Shown here: piece by piece, positions 48,667 through 57,611 of the stretch
Layout of the letters: every line of letters begins with the position of its first letter
Numbering within the stretch: the stretch's first letter is position 1
Assembly (NCBI GenBank): GCA_963824225.1
Contig: CAWGOF010000003.1
Location: forward strand, 2,480,001 to 2,544,000
Direction: 5' to 3'
Origin: CAWGOF01 sp963824225
GTDB taxonomy: Bacteria; Acidobacteriota; Polarisedimenticolia; Polarisedimenticolales; Polarisedimenticolaceae
Length of the DNA stretch: 64,000 nt
Program-made: the position numbers and the translations under genes
Notes under the pieces: model-generated
Seen by the model: the letters and a program-made list of their open reading frames with translations, nothing else
Told to the model about the DNA's origin: nothing
The model's database searches: none

Positions 48667-49344
48667 TTATTGACCTTTTGGTTTTGATGTATTCTTATAA
48701 TAGACAAATATCCACGACCTGTCCCGCTCGGGCAGCAGGCGCTCGTCCGCCAGGCGGAGAGCCCGCCACGAAGCGCGCTCGCCGACTTCGCGTGCGTCTG
48801 CTCCAGCCCACAGGACCACTCGGCCATCGGTCGCGAGCTTCGACGCCAGGCGAGGGATGATGCGCTGCCAACCGCCCATCGCGCGCGACGTCACCAACGC
48901 GAGCTCGGGCAGGTCGGACAGGTCGCTCGCGCGCTGGATCGCCCGCGGCAACACCACGACTTCCAGCTGGCCCTGCCCGGCGACCGATCGCATGAACAGT
49001 GCCTTCTTCGGAGACGGCTCGGTCAAATGCATCCGCAAACCGGGATGCATCGCGGCGACCGGGATCCCCGGATAGCCGTTACCGCTCCCCAGGTCGAGCG
49101 CGACTCCCATTGTTCCACGTGGAATCAGCGCGGCACCCTCGAGGCTTTCTCCGACGTGTCGTTCGAGAAACTCGTCGGGATCGCGAATCGACGTCAGCTT
49201 CAGATCTGCGGCTTCCTCGAGGACACGACGCGCGTGGAGCGCTAGAAAGCGAGACGTTTCCGCCGGGGGATCGAATCCGCAGCGCGTGGCGCGACGATCG
49301 ATCCACTCTTCGATGTGCGATCGGTCGGGTAGAGCGCCGCGCAT
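48667..49344 (-). CDS. rsmG: 16S rRNA (guanine527-N7)-methyltransferase
   Basis: A 225-residue SAM-dependent methyltransferase (GidB). The SAM loop is LDLGSGNGYPGIPVA near residue 90; LVTSRAMGGW is the family's conserved segment. The ATG at 49344 shares one base with the mnmG stop (TGATG). The end of the gene is strikingly AT-rich. A second parS-like site lies inside its coding sequence at 49111-49126. The order mnmG-rsmG-parA-parB is typical of origin regions. Confidence 0.94.
   Translation of the reverse strand: MRGALPDRSHIEEWIDRRATRCGFDPPAETSRFLALHARRVLEEAADLKLTSIRDPDEFLERHVGESLEGAALIPRGTMGVALDLGSGNGYPGIPVAAMHPGLRMHLTEPSPKKALFMRSVAGQGQLEVVVLPRAIQRASDLSDLPELALVTSRAMGGWQRIIPRLASKLATDGRVVLWAGADAREVGERASWRALRLADERLLPERDRSWIFVYYKNTSKPKGQ
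49111..49126. promoter_or_regulatory. Second parS-like site inside rsmG
   Basis: TGTTCCACGTGGAATC matches the parS consensus TGTTCCACGTGGAACA at 14 of 16 positions, with the mismatches at the last two bases. It lies within the rsmG coding region, 467 bases from the upstream site. Many bacteria carry several parS sites near the origin, some inside genes, so it is probably functional but weaker. Confidence 0.75.
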
Positions 49345-51221
49345 CAGCGCGGCGCGGCGCGTGGTGCCCGGGCCACATGCGCGGCGAGGAGCGATAGGGC
49401 AGCCGGCGTCATCCCGTCGATCCGCGCCGCATGACCGATCGTGGTCGGTCGGACCCTCTCGAGCTTCTCGACGAGCTCCGCCGACAGACCGGCGAGGCCG
49501 AGATAGCGGAACTCGTCCGGAATCGAGAGCGCGCCAGCGCGGGCCACGCGCTCGGCCTCCCGGAACTGTCGTTCGACGTATCCGGCGTATCGAATCGTCT
49601 CGATCACCACACGCCGATCGTTCGGTGCGAGACTGGCCAAGACCGGGCTGATCTCCGCCAAGCGGGCGGTATCGACGCCGGCGCGCTGGAGCAGGTCGCC
49701 CGTCCGTGCCGGCGCGTCGAGGGCGACTCCCACGAGCGCGAGCTTCTCCGAGTCGGAGTCGGACGGCAGCCACCGCTCGCTTCGAACGCGGTCTGCGGCC
49801 GTATCGAGCGCCTGCCAGCGCGTCGCTACCGCGTGCGCGCGCTTCGCGTCGAGGAGCCCGACCCTGCAGCCGTATGGCGTGAGGCGTCGCGTCGCGGTAT
49901 CGACGCCGAGGAGCAGCCTGTACTCCGCTCGCGACGTGAACATTCGATACGGCTCGGCGGTTCCTCGATGAACCAGGTCGTCGACCAGGACCCCCAAGTA
50001 CGCCTCGTCGCGCCGCAGGATCAGCGGCGCTCGCCCCTGCGCCGCGAGCGCGGCGTTGATCCCGGCCATCAGTCCCAAACCGGCGGCCTCCTCGTAGCCC
50101 GTCGTGCCGTTGATCTGACCCGCGAGGTACAAGCCCACGACTCGTCGCGTCTCGAGCGTCGGATGCAGCTCTGTCGGATCGACGTAGTCGTACTCCACGG
50201 CATACCCGGGGCGCGCCATCACGCAGTCCTCGAGACCTGATATCGCGTGCACCATCCGAAGCTGGACGTCTTCGGGCATCGACGTCGAGAACCCGTTCAA
50301 GTACAGATGCGCGCTATCGAGTCCTTCGGGCTCGATGTAGAGCGAGTGCGCGACGCGATCGTGGAACCGGTACACCTTGTCCTCGAGGGACGGGCAGTAG
50401 CGTGGCCCGCGCACGCAAATCGCGCCGTTGAACAGCGGCGATCGATCTCGGTGCTCCATCACGAGACGGTGCACGCGATCGTTCGTGTAGGCGACGTGAC
50501 ACGAGACCTGCAGGAGCCGCGCGCTCGTCGTCGCGTCCGAGAAGAACGTCGGATCGGAGTCTCCGCGCTGCTCCTCGAACCGCCGCAAGTCCACGCTCGC
50601 TCGCTCGAGCCGGGGCGGAGTACCCGTCTTGAATCGTCCAATCCGTAGATCGAGCGATCGCAGCGCGTCCGAAAGTGCGGTGGCCGCCGGCTCGCCGACG
50701 CGCCCCCCCGACGTCTGCCGCTCTCCGGTATGCATGCGTCCGCCGAGGAACGTCCCCGTCGTAGCGATGACTCGGTCGGCCAGGATCGAGGCCCCGCTCA
50801 CCAGCCGAACACCGCGAATCCGACGATCTTCGATCAGGAAGCCCGCGACCTCCCCTTCCACGAGATCGAGATGCGGTAGCGCATCCAGCTCCGCTCGCAT
50901 GGCCTGCTGGTACAGCGCCTTGTCCTGCTGAGCGCGGGGCCCCCGCACGGCTGGCCCACGGCTTCGATTCAGGAGCCGAAATTGGATGCCGCAAGCGTCG
51001 GCGAGCCGGCCCATCACGCCGCCAAGCGCATCGATCTCGCGAACCAGATGGCCCTTTCCCAGGCCACCGATCGCCGGGTTGCAGGACATCCGAGCCACGG
51101 CGTCGCGTCGCAAGGTCACGAGCGCGGTCGCGCAGCCCATGCGCGCGGTCGCCGCAGCGCTCTCGCACCCGGCGTGCCCGGCCCCGATCACGACGACGTC
51201 GTAGCGCAAGTCGACCGTCAC
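49344..51221 (-). CDS. mnmG: tRNA uridine-5-carboxymethylaminomethyl modification enzyme MnmG
   Basis: A 625-residue FAD protein (GidA). VVVIGAGHAGCESAAATARMG is split here as GAGHAGCE near residue 12; CNPAIGGLGKGHLVREIDAL, GRFKTGTPPRL and INGTTGYEEAAGLGLMAG follow. With MnmE it modifies U34 of several tRNAs. The GTG start at 51221 overlaps the mnmE TGA (GTGA). Length is normal. All family motifs are intact, in contrast to the frame-broken genes elsewhere. Confidence 0.96.
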   Translation of the reverse strand: MTVDLRYDVVVIGAGHAGCESAAATARMGCATALVTLRRDAVARMSCNPAIGGLGKGHLVREIDALGGVMGRLADACGIQFRLLNRSRGPAVRGPRAQQDKALYQQAMRAELDALPHLDLVEGEVAGFLIEDRRIRGVRLVSGASILADRVIATTGTFLGGRMHTGERQTSGGRVGEPAATALSDALRSLDLRIGRFKTGTPPRLERASVDLRRFEEQRGDSDPTFFSDATTSARLLQVSCHVAYTNDRVHRLVMEHRDRSPLFNGAICVRGPRYCPSLEDKVYRFHDRVAHSLYIEPEGLDSAHLYLNGFSTSMPEDVQLRMVHAISGLEDCVMARPGYAVEYDYVDPTELHPTLETRRVVGLYLAGQINGTTGYEEAAGLGLMAGINAALAAQGRAPLILRRDEAYLGVLVDDLVHRGTAEPYRMFTSRAEYRLLLGVDTATRRLTPYGCRVGLLDAKRAHAVATRWQALDTAADRVRSERWLPSDSDSEKLALVGVALDAPARTGDLLQRAGVDTARLAEISPVLASLAPNDRRVVIETIRYAGYVERQFREAERVARAGALSIPDEFRYLGLAGLSAELVEKLERVRPTTIGHAARIDGMTPAALSLLAAHVARAPRAAPR

Positions 51222-52579
51222 TTCCCGATGCAGAACGTGGAGAAGATGCGGTCGAGCAGCTGCTCCGTGGTGAACTCTCCGGTGATGCCCTCGAGCTCCC
51301 GGAGTGCGAGCTTCATGTCTTCGAGCACGAGATCTTCGGGCACACCGGATCGGAAACCGTTCGTGGCTCGGGTCAGTGCCTCGTCGGCCCGGCGTATCGC
51401 TTCGGCGTGGCGCGCGTTGGTCACGATCGGGTCCTCGAGCGGTCCCGACCCGCGAATCTCGTGGGCGATGGCCTCGCGCAGCTCTGCGATTCCGTCGCCC
51501 GTCCAGGCCGACACGGAGACGAGGGCGATACCGTTCGCGTGCCAAGCGTGCTGCGGTAGATCGGACTTGCTTCGAACCACGATCGCTCGCGACCGCGGGC
51601 CCCGGGTCTCCTCGATCGCTCGGTGCTCCGCGTCGTCGATCGGCAGGGACCCATCGATCACGAGCACCGCGACGTCGGCCTCGTGTCTCGCGGCCTCGGC
51701 GCGCCTGAGACCCTCGCGCTCGACGGGGTCGTCCACGGCTCGCAGACCGGCCGTGTCCACGAGGCGTGCCGGTATGCCCGACAGCTCGATGTCTTCCTCC
51801 ACCGTGTCTCGGGTCGTCCCAGGAACAGCGGTCACGATCGAACGGTCGCGACCGAGGAGGCGATTGAAGATCGACGATTTCCCCACGTTTGGACGGCCGA
51901 CGATCGCCACGCTCGCGCCCGTGCGGACGACGCGCCCGGCGTCGAACGTCGCCAAGAGCGTTCGGCACTCCCGTCGCGCGCGCTCGAGCGCGTCGCTCAG
52001 CGGACCGACGGGCAGCGCGGTCTCTGCCTCGTCGACGAACTCGACCGCTGCTTCGCCGCGAACGAGCCACTCCTCCAGAACGGTGCGCAGGGAAGCCAGC
52101 CGTCGGGAGAGCATCCCTTCGGCCTGGGAAAACGCGACGCGTGCCTGATACGCCGTACGTGCGTCGATCAGGTCGCGAATCGCCTCGGCCTGGGACAGGT
52201 CGAGCTTGCCGTTGCGCAGCGCGCGGTACGTGAATTCGCCGGGTCCGGCGGGCCGCGCTCCGAGGGCCATCGCCGAGTCCACGAGCTCGGCAAGAACCGC
52301 GGGACTTCCGTGGGACCAGAGCTCGACCGATGGTTCACCGGTGTATGCCCGCCCCGCCGGGAATACGACCAGGAAACCATGATCGATCGCCCTCCCGGCT
52401 CGGTCGAGCAGTCGGCCGAACACCGGCGAGCCTCCCGCGACCGAGGGTCGGCCATGTGCGGGCACGAACATGCGTCGCCCGATGTCTTCGGCGTCAGCCC
52501 CGGACAGTCGCAGGCAGCCGATTCCGCCGCGGCCGGGCGGCGTCCCGACGACCACCAGCGTGGAATCTAGGTCGTGCAT
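51218..52579 (-). CDS. mnmE: tRNA modification GTPase MnmE
   Basis: A 453-residue GTPase, partner of MnmG. The N-terminal tetrahydrofolate-binding domain has GGIGCLRLSG and PGEFTYRALRNGKLDLSQAE; the G domain has GRPNVGKSSIFN, PGTTRDTV and LVDTAGLR; the C-terminus is FCIGK, the canonical catalytic C-x-G-K tail. It ends the MnmE-MnmG coupled pair. Start is ATG 52579. Confidence 0.96.
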   Translation of the reverse strand: MHDLDSTLVVVGTPPGRGGIGCLRLSGADAEDIGRRMFVPAHGRPSVAGGSPVFGRLLDRAGRAIDHGFLVVFPAGRAYTGEPSVELWSHGSPAVLAELVDSAMALGARPAGPGEFTYRALRNGKLDLSQAEAIRDLIDARTAYQARVAFSQAEGMLSRRLASLRTVLEEWLVRGEAAVEFVDEAETALPVGPLSDALERARRECRTLLATFDAGRVVRTGASVAIVGRPNVGKSSIFNRLLGRDRSIVTAVPGTTRDTVEEDIELSGIPARLVDTAGLRAVDDPVEREGLRRAEAARHEADVAVLVIDGSLPIDDAEHRAIEETRGPRSRAIVVRSKSDLPQHAWHANGIALVSVSAWTGDGIAELREAIAHEIRGSGPLEDPIVTNARHAEAIRRADEALTRATNGFRSGVPEDLVLEDMKLALRELEGITGEFTTEQLLDRIFSTFCIGK

Positions 52580-52588
52580 CCGCCTGGA

Positions 52589-53317
52589 TCAGCTACCGCC
52601 TTGCTTGAAGATCGAGACTCGCTTGAGGTGACCGTTGCCATCGGACCGGGAGCCGAGCTCGGTGAACTCTCGGACGGTCAGGTGGACGATTCGTCTCTCG
52701 TACGCGTTCATCGGCGGGAGTCGATGCGGCGTCCCGGTTCGAGCGACCTGGGCCGCTACGCCCCGAATGCGCTCGACGAATTCCGCGTCACGACCCTCTC
52801 GTCCACCTTCCAGGGTGAGCTGAATCCGGCCCACGTCGGGCCAGGACCGACGCGCCATCCGATTGATCAAGAACTGAAGCGCCGATCGGAGCTCCGCGTC
52901 GTTCTGCGCGAGCGCCGCACGATCTCCTCCGCTGAGGACGACGTCGAGCCCGTTCTCCGAGGGTTCGGCGCGGACCTGCACGTCGAGGCCCATCAGCTCG
53001 ATCATCCGCTGCAGCGTGTCCGCTGCCGCTCGACTCGTCGCGTTCGGTTCGGGCTGCTGCGCCATGGCCCGCGGCGCGCGCGGCTCTTCCCGCGGCGTTC
53101 TCGGCCGAGCTCGCGGCGGCGCTGGCGGCTCCAGGCCGACGGGACTCGCGTCCTCGACACGAATGCGGACGCTCCGGGCGCCCAACCCGAACAGCCCCCG
53201 ACGTCCCTGCTCCACGATTCGGTAATGCAAGTCCGCCGCAGGAACGCCGGTTGCCTCGGCCGCCGCGGCCAACGCATCCTCTAGGTGACGCCCCTCGAAG
53301 ATCCGCTCGGTCGCCAC
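52589..53317 (-). CDS. jag: Jag/KhpB family RNA-binding protein
   Basis: A 242-residue protein. The Jag_N domain (RIFEGRHLEDALAAAAEATG, then GLFGLGARSV) is followed by a proline/arginine-rich linker, a KH domain near residues 100-175 and a C-terminal R3H domain (MNAYERRIVHLTVREF). It binds RNA and in other bacteria affects envelope growth with KhpA. It starts four bases after yidC ends and precedes mnmE, the standard order. Confidence 0.92.
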   Translation of the reverse strand: MATERIFEGRHLEDALAAAAEATGVPAADLHYRIVEQGRRGLFGLGARSVRIRVEDASPVGLEPPAPPRARPRTPREEPRAPRAMAQQPEPNATSRAAADTLQRMIELMGLDVQVRAEPSENGLDVVLSGGDRAALAQNDAELRSALQFLINRMARRSWPDVGRIQLTLEGGREGRDAEFVERIRGVAAQVARTGTPHRLPPMNAYERRIVHLTVREFTELGSRSDGNGHLKRVSIFKQGGS

Positions 53318-53321
53318 CGTT

Positions 53322-55028
53322 TCACGCCTTCTCGAGCGCCGCTTCGAGACGACTGCTGTGCCGATTCACGAGCCACTGCTGTCCGATTCCGAGCAGGTTG
53401 TTCACGAACCAGTAGAGCACCAGCCCGCTCGGCATCTGCAGGCAGATCACACCGAACATCACGGGCATGAACAACATGATCCGCTGCTGCTGGAGCTGCT
53501 GGGGGTCCTTGACCTTGGTCATGGCCAGCTTTTGCTGGAAGAACATCGTCGCGGTCATCAAGATCGGCGTGACCCAGATCGGATCCTGCACGGACAGATC
53601 GCGGATCCAGCCGATGAACGGCGCCCCGCGCAGCTCGACCGCGACGGTCAACATGTTGTAGAACCCGATCAGGATCGGGAATTGGGCCAGAAGCGGCAGA
53701 CAGCCCGATAGTCCGCCCATCGGGTTGACGCCTTCCTCCTTGTACAGATCCATCATCTCCTGATTCATTTTGGCCCGCGCCTGCGCGTCTTTCTTTTTCG
53801 TGTACCGGGCGCGGATCGCCTTGACCTTGGGCTGCAGCTTCTGCATCTGCAGCTGCGTCTTCTTCATGCTGATCATCGAGTACTGATTGACGGGAAACAG
53901 GACCACCCGTAGGGCGACGGTCGCCAGGATGATCGCCCAACCCCAGTTGGCAACGACGTGGTCGTGGATCCAAATCAGGGCCAGGAGCAGGCTCTTCACG
54001 ATCCACTGGAGCCACTCCATGCTGGAGAACCAGATCGCCTTGTCGAGCTCGTCGCCGAGCCCTCGCAGCAGCTGGTAGCTCTTGGGGCCGACGAACAGGC
54101 GCAGCCCCCCTTCCGGAACGGACACGGAGATCGTCGGTCGGGAGACAGCCTTCTGCGGCTTGTCCGGGGTCGCGCTCGGGGCGGGGAGCGGGGCGATCGA
54201 ACTATGGGTCCACGCGACCTCGGTGCCGACACCGCCCGGCACCAACAGGGCCGCGAAGTACTGATCCTCGAGGCCGGCCCATCTCACGCTCCCGGTGAAC
54301 CGGCCGCTGTCGTCGAGCTTGCCCGCAGCCCGGCGAGAAACGGTACCGCCGACGTTCCACAGGGCCTGGCTGTTGTAGGAGTAGCTCGAGCCCGAGTCAC
54401 CGGTGGCAAAGCCGGGACCGAGCGAGACACGAGATGGTAGGAGACGGCCGTTCTCGCGGACTTCCTGGCGGATCTCGACCAGATAGCTCCCGTGGTGCGT
54501 GACGATCTGGCGGTGCGCCTCGAGCCCGTTCCCGTTCGAGTAGGAAAACGTGATGCGCTCGCCGGACGAGGATCCGGCAACCTCCGGCAGCGGTTCGCGC
54601 TCGACCCGGAACAACGCGTCGCCCAGCTCGCTAGCCAACCCCGGGTCGTCGACGTCGAACGCGAGGTTGCGACCCGGGCCCTCGGCGTGTGCGGCAAATG
54701 CCTCGAGCGGCCCACCCGACGCGCCGTAGCCGGTCAGCGACCACGACTTCGCCCGAGCACCGCGATTCGTGAGCACCGCATGAAACACGCCGGCGTCGAC
54801 CTCGGTGAGCTGCTCGGCATCGGCCGTGACCGCTGGGCTCGCCCCCTGGGACAGCGGCTCGCTAGGCCTGGACTCGGGGACCGTTGGCGGTGGTTCGCTC
54901 GTGCTTTCGGGAGGTCGAGCCTCGCTCGGCGCGTGTCGGGGCGCGGGAGGCGCCATGAACCACATGAACACGGCGTAGATCACGACCGAGAGCGCAACCG
55001 CAAGGATCAGGCGCTTCTCCGTCTCCAC
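53322..55028 (-). CDS. yidC: Membrane protein insertase YidC
   Basis: A 568-residue insertase. The first membrane helix is at the N-terminus (LILAVALSVVIYAVFMWFMA), then a periplasmic domain to about residue 340 as in Gram-negative members, and the conserved five-helix core with the hydrophilic groove (PVNQYSMISMKKTQLQMQKL) and GGLSGCLPLLAQFPILIGFY. It inserts proteins alone or with SecYEG. Six bases separate it from yidD. ATG 55028 has no competing start. Confidence 0.96.
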   Translation of the reverse strand: METEKRLILAVALSVVIYAVFMWFMAPPAPRHAPSEARPPESTSEPPPTVPESRPSEPLSQGASPAVTADAEQLTEVDAGVFHAVLTNRGARAKSWSLTGYGASGGPLEAFAAHAEGPGRNLAFDVDDPGLASELGDALFRVEREPLPEVAGSSSGERITFSYSNGNGLEAHRQIVTHHGSYLVEIRQEVRENGRLLPSRVSLGPGFATGDSGSSYSYNSQALWNVGGTVSRRAAGKLDDSGRFTGSVRWAGLEDQYFAALLVPGGVGTEVAWTHSSIAPLPAPSATPDKPQKAVSRPTISVSVPEGGLRLFVGPKSYQLLRGLGDELDKAIWFSSMEWLQWIVKSLLLALIWIHDHVVANWGWAIILATVALRVVLFPVNQYSMISMKKTQLQMQKLQPKVKAIRARYTKKKDAQARAKMNQEMMDLYKEEGVNPMGGLSGCLPLLAQFPILIGFYNMLTVAVELRGAPFIGWIRDLSVQDPIWVTPILMTATMFFQQKLAMTKVKDPQQLQQQRIMLFMPVMFGVICLQMPSGLVLYWFVNNLLGIGQQWLVNRHSSRLEAALEKA

Positions 55029-55034
55029 GGCGAA

Positions 55035-55289
55035 TCAGCTCCTCATCGGATCGGTGCCGGTGGTGAGTGGGGAAGAGGGAACCGGGTCGACTCCACCACG
55101 GTGAAACGGATGGCACCTGGCGATCCGGCGCAACGCGAGCCATCCCCCGCGCAAGACACCGTGCACCTCCACGGCCTCGATCGAGTATTCGGAGCACGTT
55201 GGCCAGAAACGGCACGCGGGAGGTAGAACGGGCGATACGAAACGCTTGTAGGCTCGCAGGACGCCAACGACGGCTCGCTGGACGATCAT
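55035..55289 (-). CDS. yidD: Membrane protein insertion efficiency factor YidD
   Basis: An 84-residue amphipathic protein. AYKRFVSPVLPPACRFWPTC and SEYSIEAVEVHG, then GGWLALRRIARCHPFHRGG are the family signature with its conserved cysteines. It assists YidC. The ATG at 55289 overlaps the rnpA stop (ATGA). Confidence 0.95.
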   Translation of the reverse strand: MIVQRAVVGVLRAYKRFVSPVLPPACRFWPTCSEYSIEAVEVHGVLRGGWLALRRIARCHPFHRGGVDPVPSSPLTTGTDPMRS

Positions 55290-55651
55290 GAGCGTATCCG
55301 CGCCAGCCGCCGGTAGCACTCGAGGAACGCCGTTTCCAGGCGCGTGAGATCCCGCAGATCGATTCCGGGGTGCACGTTGACCACGATGTCGAGCCGGGGA
55401 ACGAGCGTGGTCCTGTGGCGTCGGAAGATCTCGCGCAGGCAGCGCTTCGCACGATTCCGAAACACGGACGCTCCGACGCGTCGCGTCACGGTGATTCCCA
55501 GCCTGGTGGTCTCGGCGCTCGTTGGCACACCGAACAGTGTGAACGAGCGGCATCCCGCACGCCGACCGGTCGTGTATACCGCCTGGAACTGCCGAGGCGC
55601 GGTCAGACGGCACGAGCGTGGAAACGCCTGCTCGGGTTCGGCGCAGCTCAG
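55286..55651 (-). CDS. rnpA: Ribonuclease P protein component (start codon unusual)
   Basis: About 121 residues. AFPRSCRLTAPRQFQAVYTTG, the central RNP motif RNRAKRCLREIFRRHR and the C-terminal LETAFLECYRRLARI identify RnpA, which helps the RNase P RNA process tRNA 5' ends. No ATG, GTG or TTG lies in frame before the conserved N-terminus. The best candidate is CTG at 55651, overlapping the rpmH stop as CTGA. A GTG at 55528 would remove the N-terminal strands that the family needs. Either a rare CTG start or a small sequence error is possible. It overlaps yidD at the other end. Confidence 0.88.
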   Translation of the reverse strand: MSCAEPEQAFPRSCRLTAPRQFQAVYTTGRRAGCRSFTLFGVPTSAETTRLGITVTRRVGASVFRNRAKRCLREIFRRHRTTLVPRLDIVVNVHPGIDLRDLTRLETAFLECYRRLARIRS

Positions 55652-55782
55652 AGTGCGAGCCGCTTCCGCCCCTTCCGGCGCCGCCGGGAGAGCACAATTC
55701 TGCCTCCGCGGGTGCGCATGCGGACGAGGAAGCCATGGGTCTTGTGGCGCCTGCGGTTATTGGGCTGAAAGGTCCGCTTCAT
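55648..55782 (-). CDS. rpmH: Ribosomal protein L34
   Basis: A 44-residue basic protein. It begins MKRTFQPNNRRRHKTHGF and ends KGRKRLAL, the L34 signature over its whole length (MKRTfQPnnrrR..tHGFr.Rm). It is the last gene of the minus-strand arm and adjoins the origin region. Start is ATG 55782, preceded by ACCCAA. Rather than a separate unit, it is the first gene of the rpmH-rnpA-yidD-yidC series. Confidence 0.97.
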   Translation of the reverse strand: MKRTFQPNNRRRHKTHGFLVRMRTRGGRIVLSRRRRKGRKRLAL

Positions 55783-55885
55783 TTGGGTTCGCCGTGAGCC
55801 CGTGCCGGGCGAAAGGACCGCATGTTAGGGGAGTCGGCCTAACCTGTCAAGATGGGTCGGCTCAAGGGACAGATCGAGACGCACG

Positions 55886-55924
55886 CAAACATCAATATAT
55901 AAATTAATTTTATTACAACAAACG
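55886..55924. other. AT-rich element, candidate DNA unwinding element
   Basis: About 39 bases almost entirely A/T in the middle (ATCAATATATAAATTAATTT), in a window that is about two thirds G+C. It sits 260 bases from the DnaA box pair, on the rpmH side of the origin. Low-stability stretches of this kind open first during initiation. Confidence 0.7.
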
Positions 55925-56185
55925 TCGGTTTCGGCTTGCCTCCCTCGACCCTCTGTGTTAGCCTCCGCACGCCTGTCGAGGGCGGGTCCAGCTTCACCAG
56001 ATTGACGCGTTTCGGCTTCGGTTCCGGGGGTAGGTATTTGACCTCGCGGCGGCCGAGAACTCGGTATCGTACTGCAAAGATAGACGTTAGAGACCACGAC
56101 AGACGCTGTTTACATAATCCCGTCCCGTCTTCCCGCCGTCCCGTCCGCAAACCGCAACAATTGCGACAGTTAGCCGGAAACGACT

Positions 56186-56205
56186 TTATCCACACCTGTG
56201 GAAAA
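56186..56205. promoter_or_regulatory. Inverted pair of DnaA boxes
   Basis: TTATCCACA at 56186-56194 is a perfect consensus DnaA box. TGTGGAAAA at 56197-56205 is its inverted partner (TTTTCCACA on the other strand), two bases away. They lie 18 bases before the dnaA ATG at 56223, so DnaA bound here could block its own transcription or translation start region. Confidence 0.85.
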
Positions 56206-56222
56206 CCTGTTGGACTATAGGT

Positions 56223-57611
56223 ATGGCTGTGTCGGACGCCGCAAAACCAGGTAGGAATTCGCAACAACCTTCAGTCGCTGAGCCCGCGAGGAACACGTGG
56301 GACCGCGTCCTTGCTCGCATCGAGGGCAAGGTCAATCCACATTCGTTCCGCGTGTGGTTCCAACCCACATGCTTCCTGGCGGAAGACGCCTCGAGCCTGT
56401 CCGTCAGAGTTCCCAACAGCTGGTATGCGGAGTGGCTCAAGACCAACTACGAGAGTCTGATCCAGGACGCGTTGCGCGAGGCTTCGCGCCCTGGGCTGAG
56501 GGTCGTGTTCTGCCCCGAAGCCGAAGTCGGTCCGGCCCCGCTCGGGGGTCCCGCGGCGACGACGACCGGGCGGACACCTTCTGGCGAATTCGCGACCGGG
56601 CGGCTCAACCCCAAGTACTCGTTCGAGACGTTCGTCGTTTCCTCGTGCAACCAGTTCGCCCACGCCGCGTCGCGGGCGGTCGCCGAACAGCCCTGCCGCG
56701 CCTACAACCCGCTGTACGTCTATGGCGGGGTCGGGCTGGGCAAGACGCACCTGATGCAGGCGATCGGCAATCGAATCGCCTCGCGGGCGCGGTCCCGGCT
56801 CGTCATGGCGTACGTCTCGAGCGAGTCGTTCATGAACGAGCTCATCAACGCGATCCGCTACGAGCGGGCCCACGAGTTCAAGGAGCGCTATCGGAACGTC
56901 GACGTGCTACTCATCGACGATATCCAGTTCCTTGCGGGTAAGGAACGCACGCAGGAGGAGTTCTTCCACACCTTCAACGCGCTCTACGACGCGGAAAAGC
57001 AGATCGTGATCACGAGCGACGTTCCGCCACGGGACATTCCGACGCTCGAGGAGCGCCTGCGATCGCGGTTCGAGTGGGGGCTCATCGCCGACATTCAACC
57101 GCCGGACCTCGAGACGAAGGTCGCGATCCTGCGCAAGAAGGCCGAATCGGACGGGACGACCCTACCGGACGATGTCGCGTTGTTCGTGGCCTCGGCCTGT
57201 GGGGACAACATTCGCGAGCTCGAGGGGGCGCTCAATCGGGTCGTGGCGTACGCATCGATGTCCGGGGTGGACCTGTCTCTCGACGTTGCCAAGAGCACGC
57301 TGCACGACCTGCTGCCCTCCACGTCGCCGGCGGCAACGGTCGACAGCGTCATGAAGCTCGTGGCCAACTACTACGGCCTTCCCGTTGCCGATCTGAAATG
57401 CAAGAACAACAGTCCGCAAGTCGCGTTTCCCCGCCAGGTGGCAATGTACCTGTGCAAGAAGCTCACGGACTGCTCGCTCCCGGAGCTGGGGCGCCGCTTC
57501 GGCGGAAAGCACCATTCGACGGTGATCCACGCGATCCAGAAGATCGAGCGCAAGCGCACCGAGGACAAGGACTTCGACCGACTGCTCGAGAACTTCATTC
57601 GCTCGCTGTAA
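56223..57611 (+). CDS. dnaA: Chromosomal replication initiator protein DnaA
   Basis: A 462-residue AAA+ initiator. Domain I is at the N-terminus (WDRVLARIEGKVNPHSFRVWF), domain III has Walker A GGVGLGKTHLMQAIG near residue 170 and Walker B VLLIDDIQFLAGKERTQEEF, with RELEGALNRVVAYA as the sensor region; domain IV ends with GGKHHSTVIHAIQKIE, the DnaA-box-binding signature. ATG 56223 follows the DnaA boxes directly, with no strong ribosome site. It is the first plus-strand gene of the right arm. Confidence 0.98.
   Translation: MAVSDAAKPGRNSQQPSVAEPARNTWDRVLARIEGKVNPHSFRVWFQPTCFLAEDASSLSVRVPNSWYAEWLKTNYESLIQDALREASRPGLRVVFCPEAEVGPAPLGGPAATTTGRTPSGEFATGRLNPKYSFETFVVSSCNQFAHAASRAVAEQPCRAYNPLYVYGGVGLGKTHLMQAIGNRIASRARSRLVMAYVSSESFMNELINAIRYERAHEFKERYRNVDVLLIDDIQFLAGKERTQEEFFHTFNALYDAEKQIVITSDVPPRDIPTLEERLRSRFEWGLIADIQPPDLETKVAILRKKAESDGTTLPDDVALFVASACGDNIRELEGALNRVVAYASMSGVDLSLDVAKSTLHDLLPSTSPAATVDSVMKLVANYYGLPVADLKCKNNSPQVAFPRQVAMYLCKKLTDCSLPELGRRFGGKHHSTVIHAIQKIERKRTEDKDFDRLLENFIRSL

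Larger units (their letters stand above)
55783..56222. other. Chromosomal replication origin region (oriC) upstream of dnaA
   Basis: A 440-base non-coding region between rpmH (minus) and dnaA (plus), where gene direction flips. It holds a sharply AT-rich stretch at 55886-55924 (a candidate unwinding element) and an inverted pair of DnaA boxes beside the dnaA start (56186-56205). Base composition between them is mixed, with runs of pyrimidines near 56118-56140. The dnaA promoter must also be here, so DnaA binding at the paired boxes would allow self-control. No gene was found in it. Confidence 0.85.
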
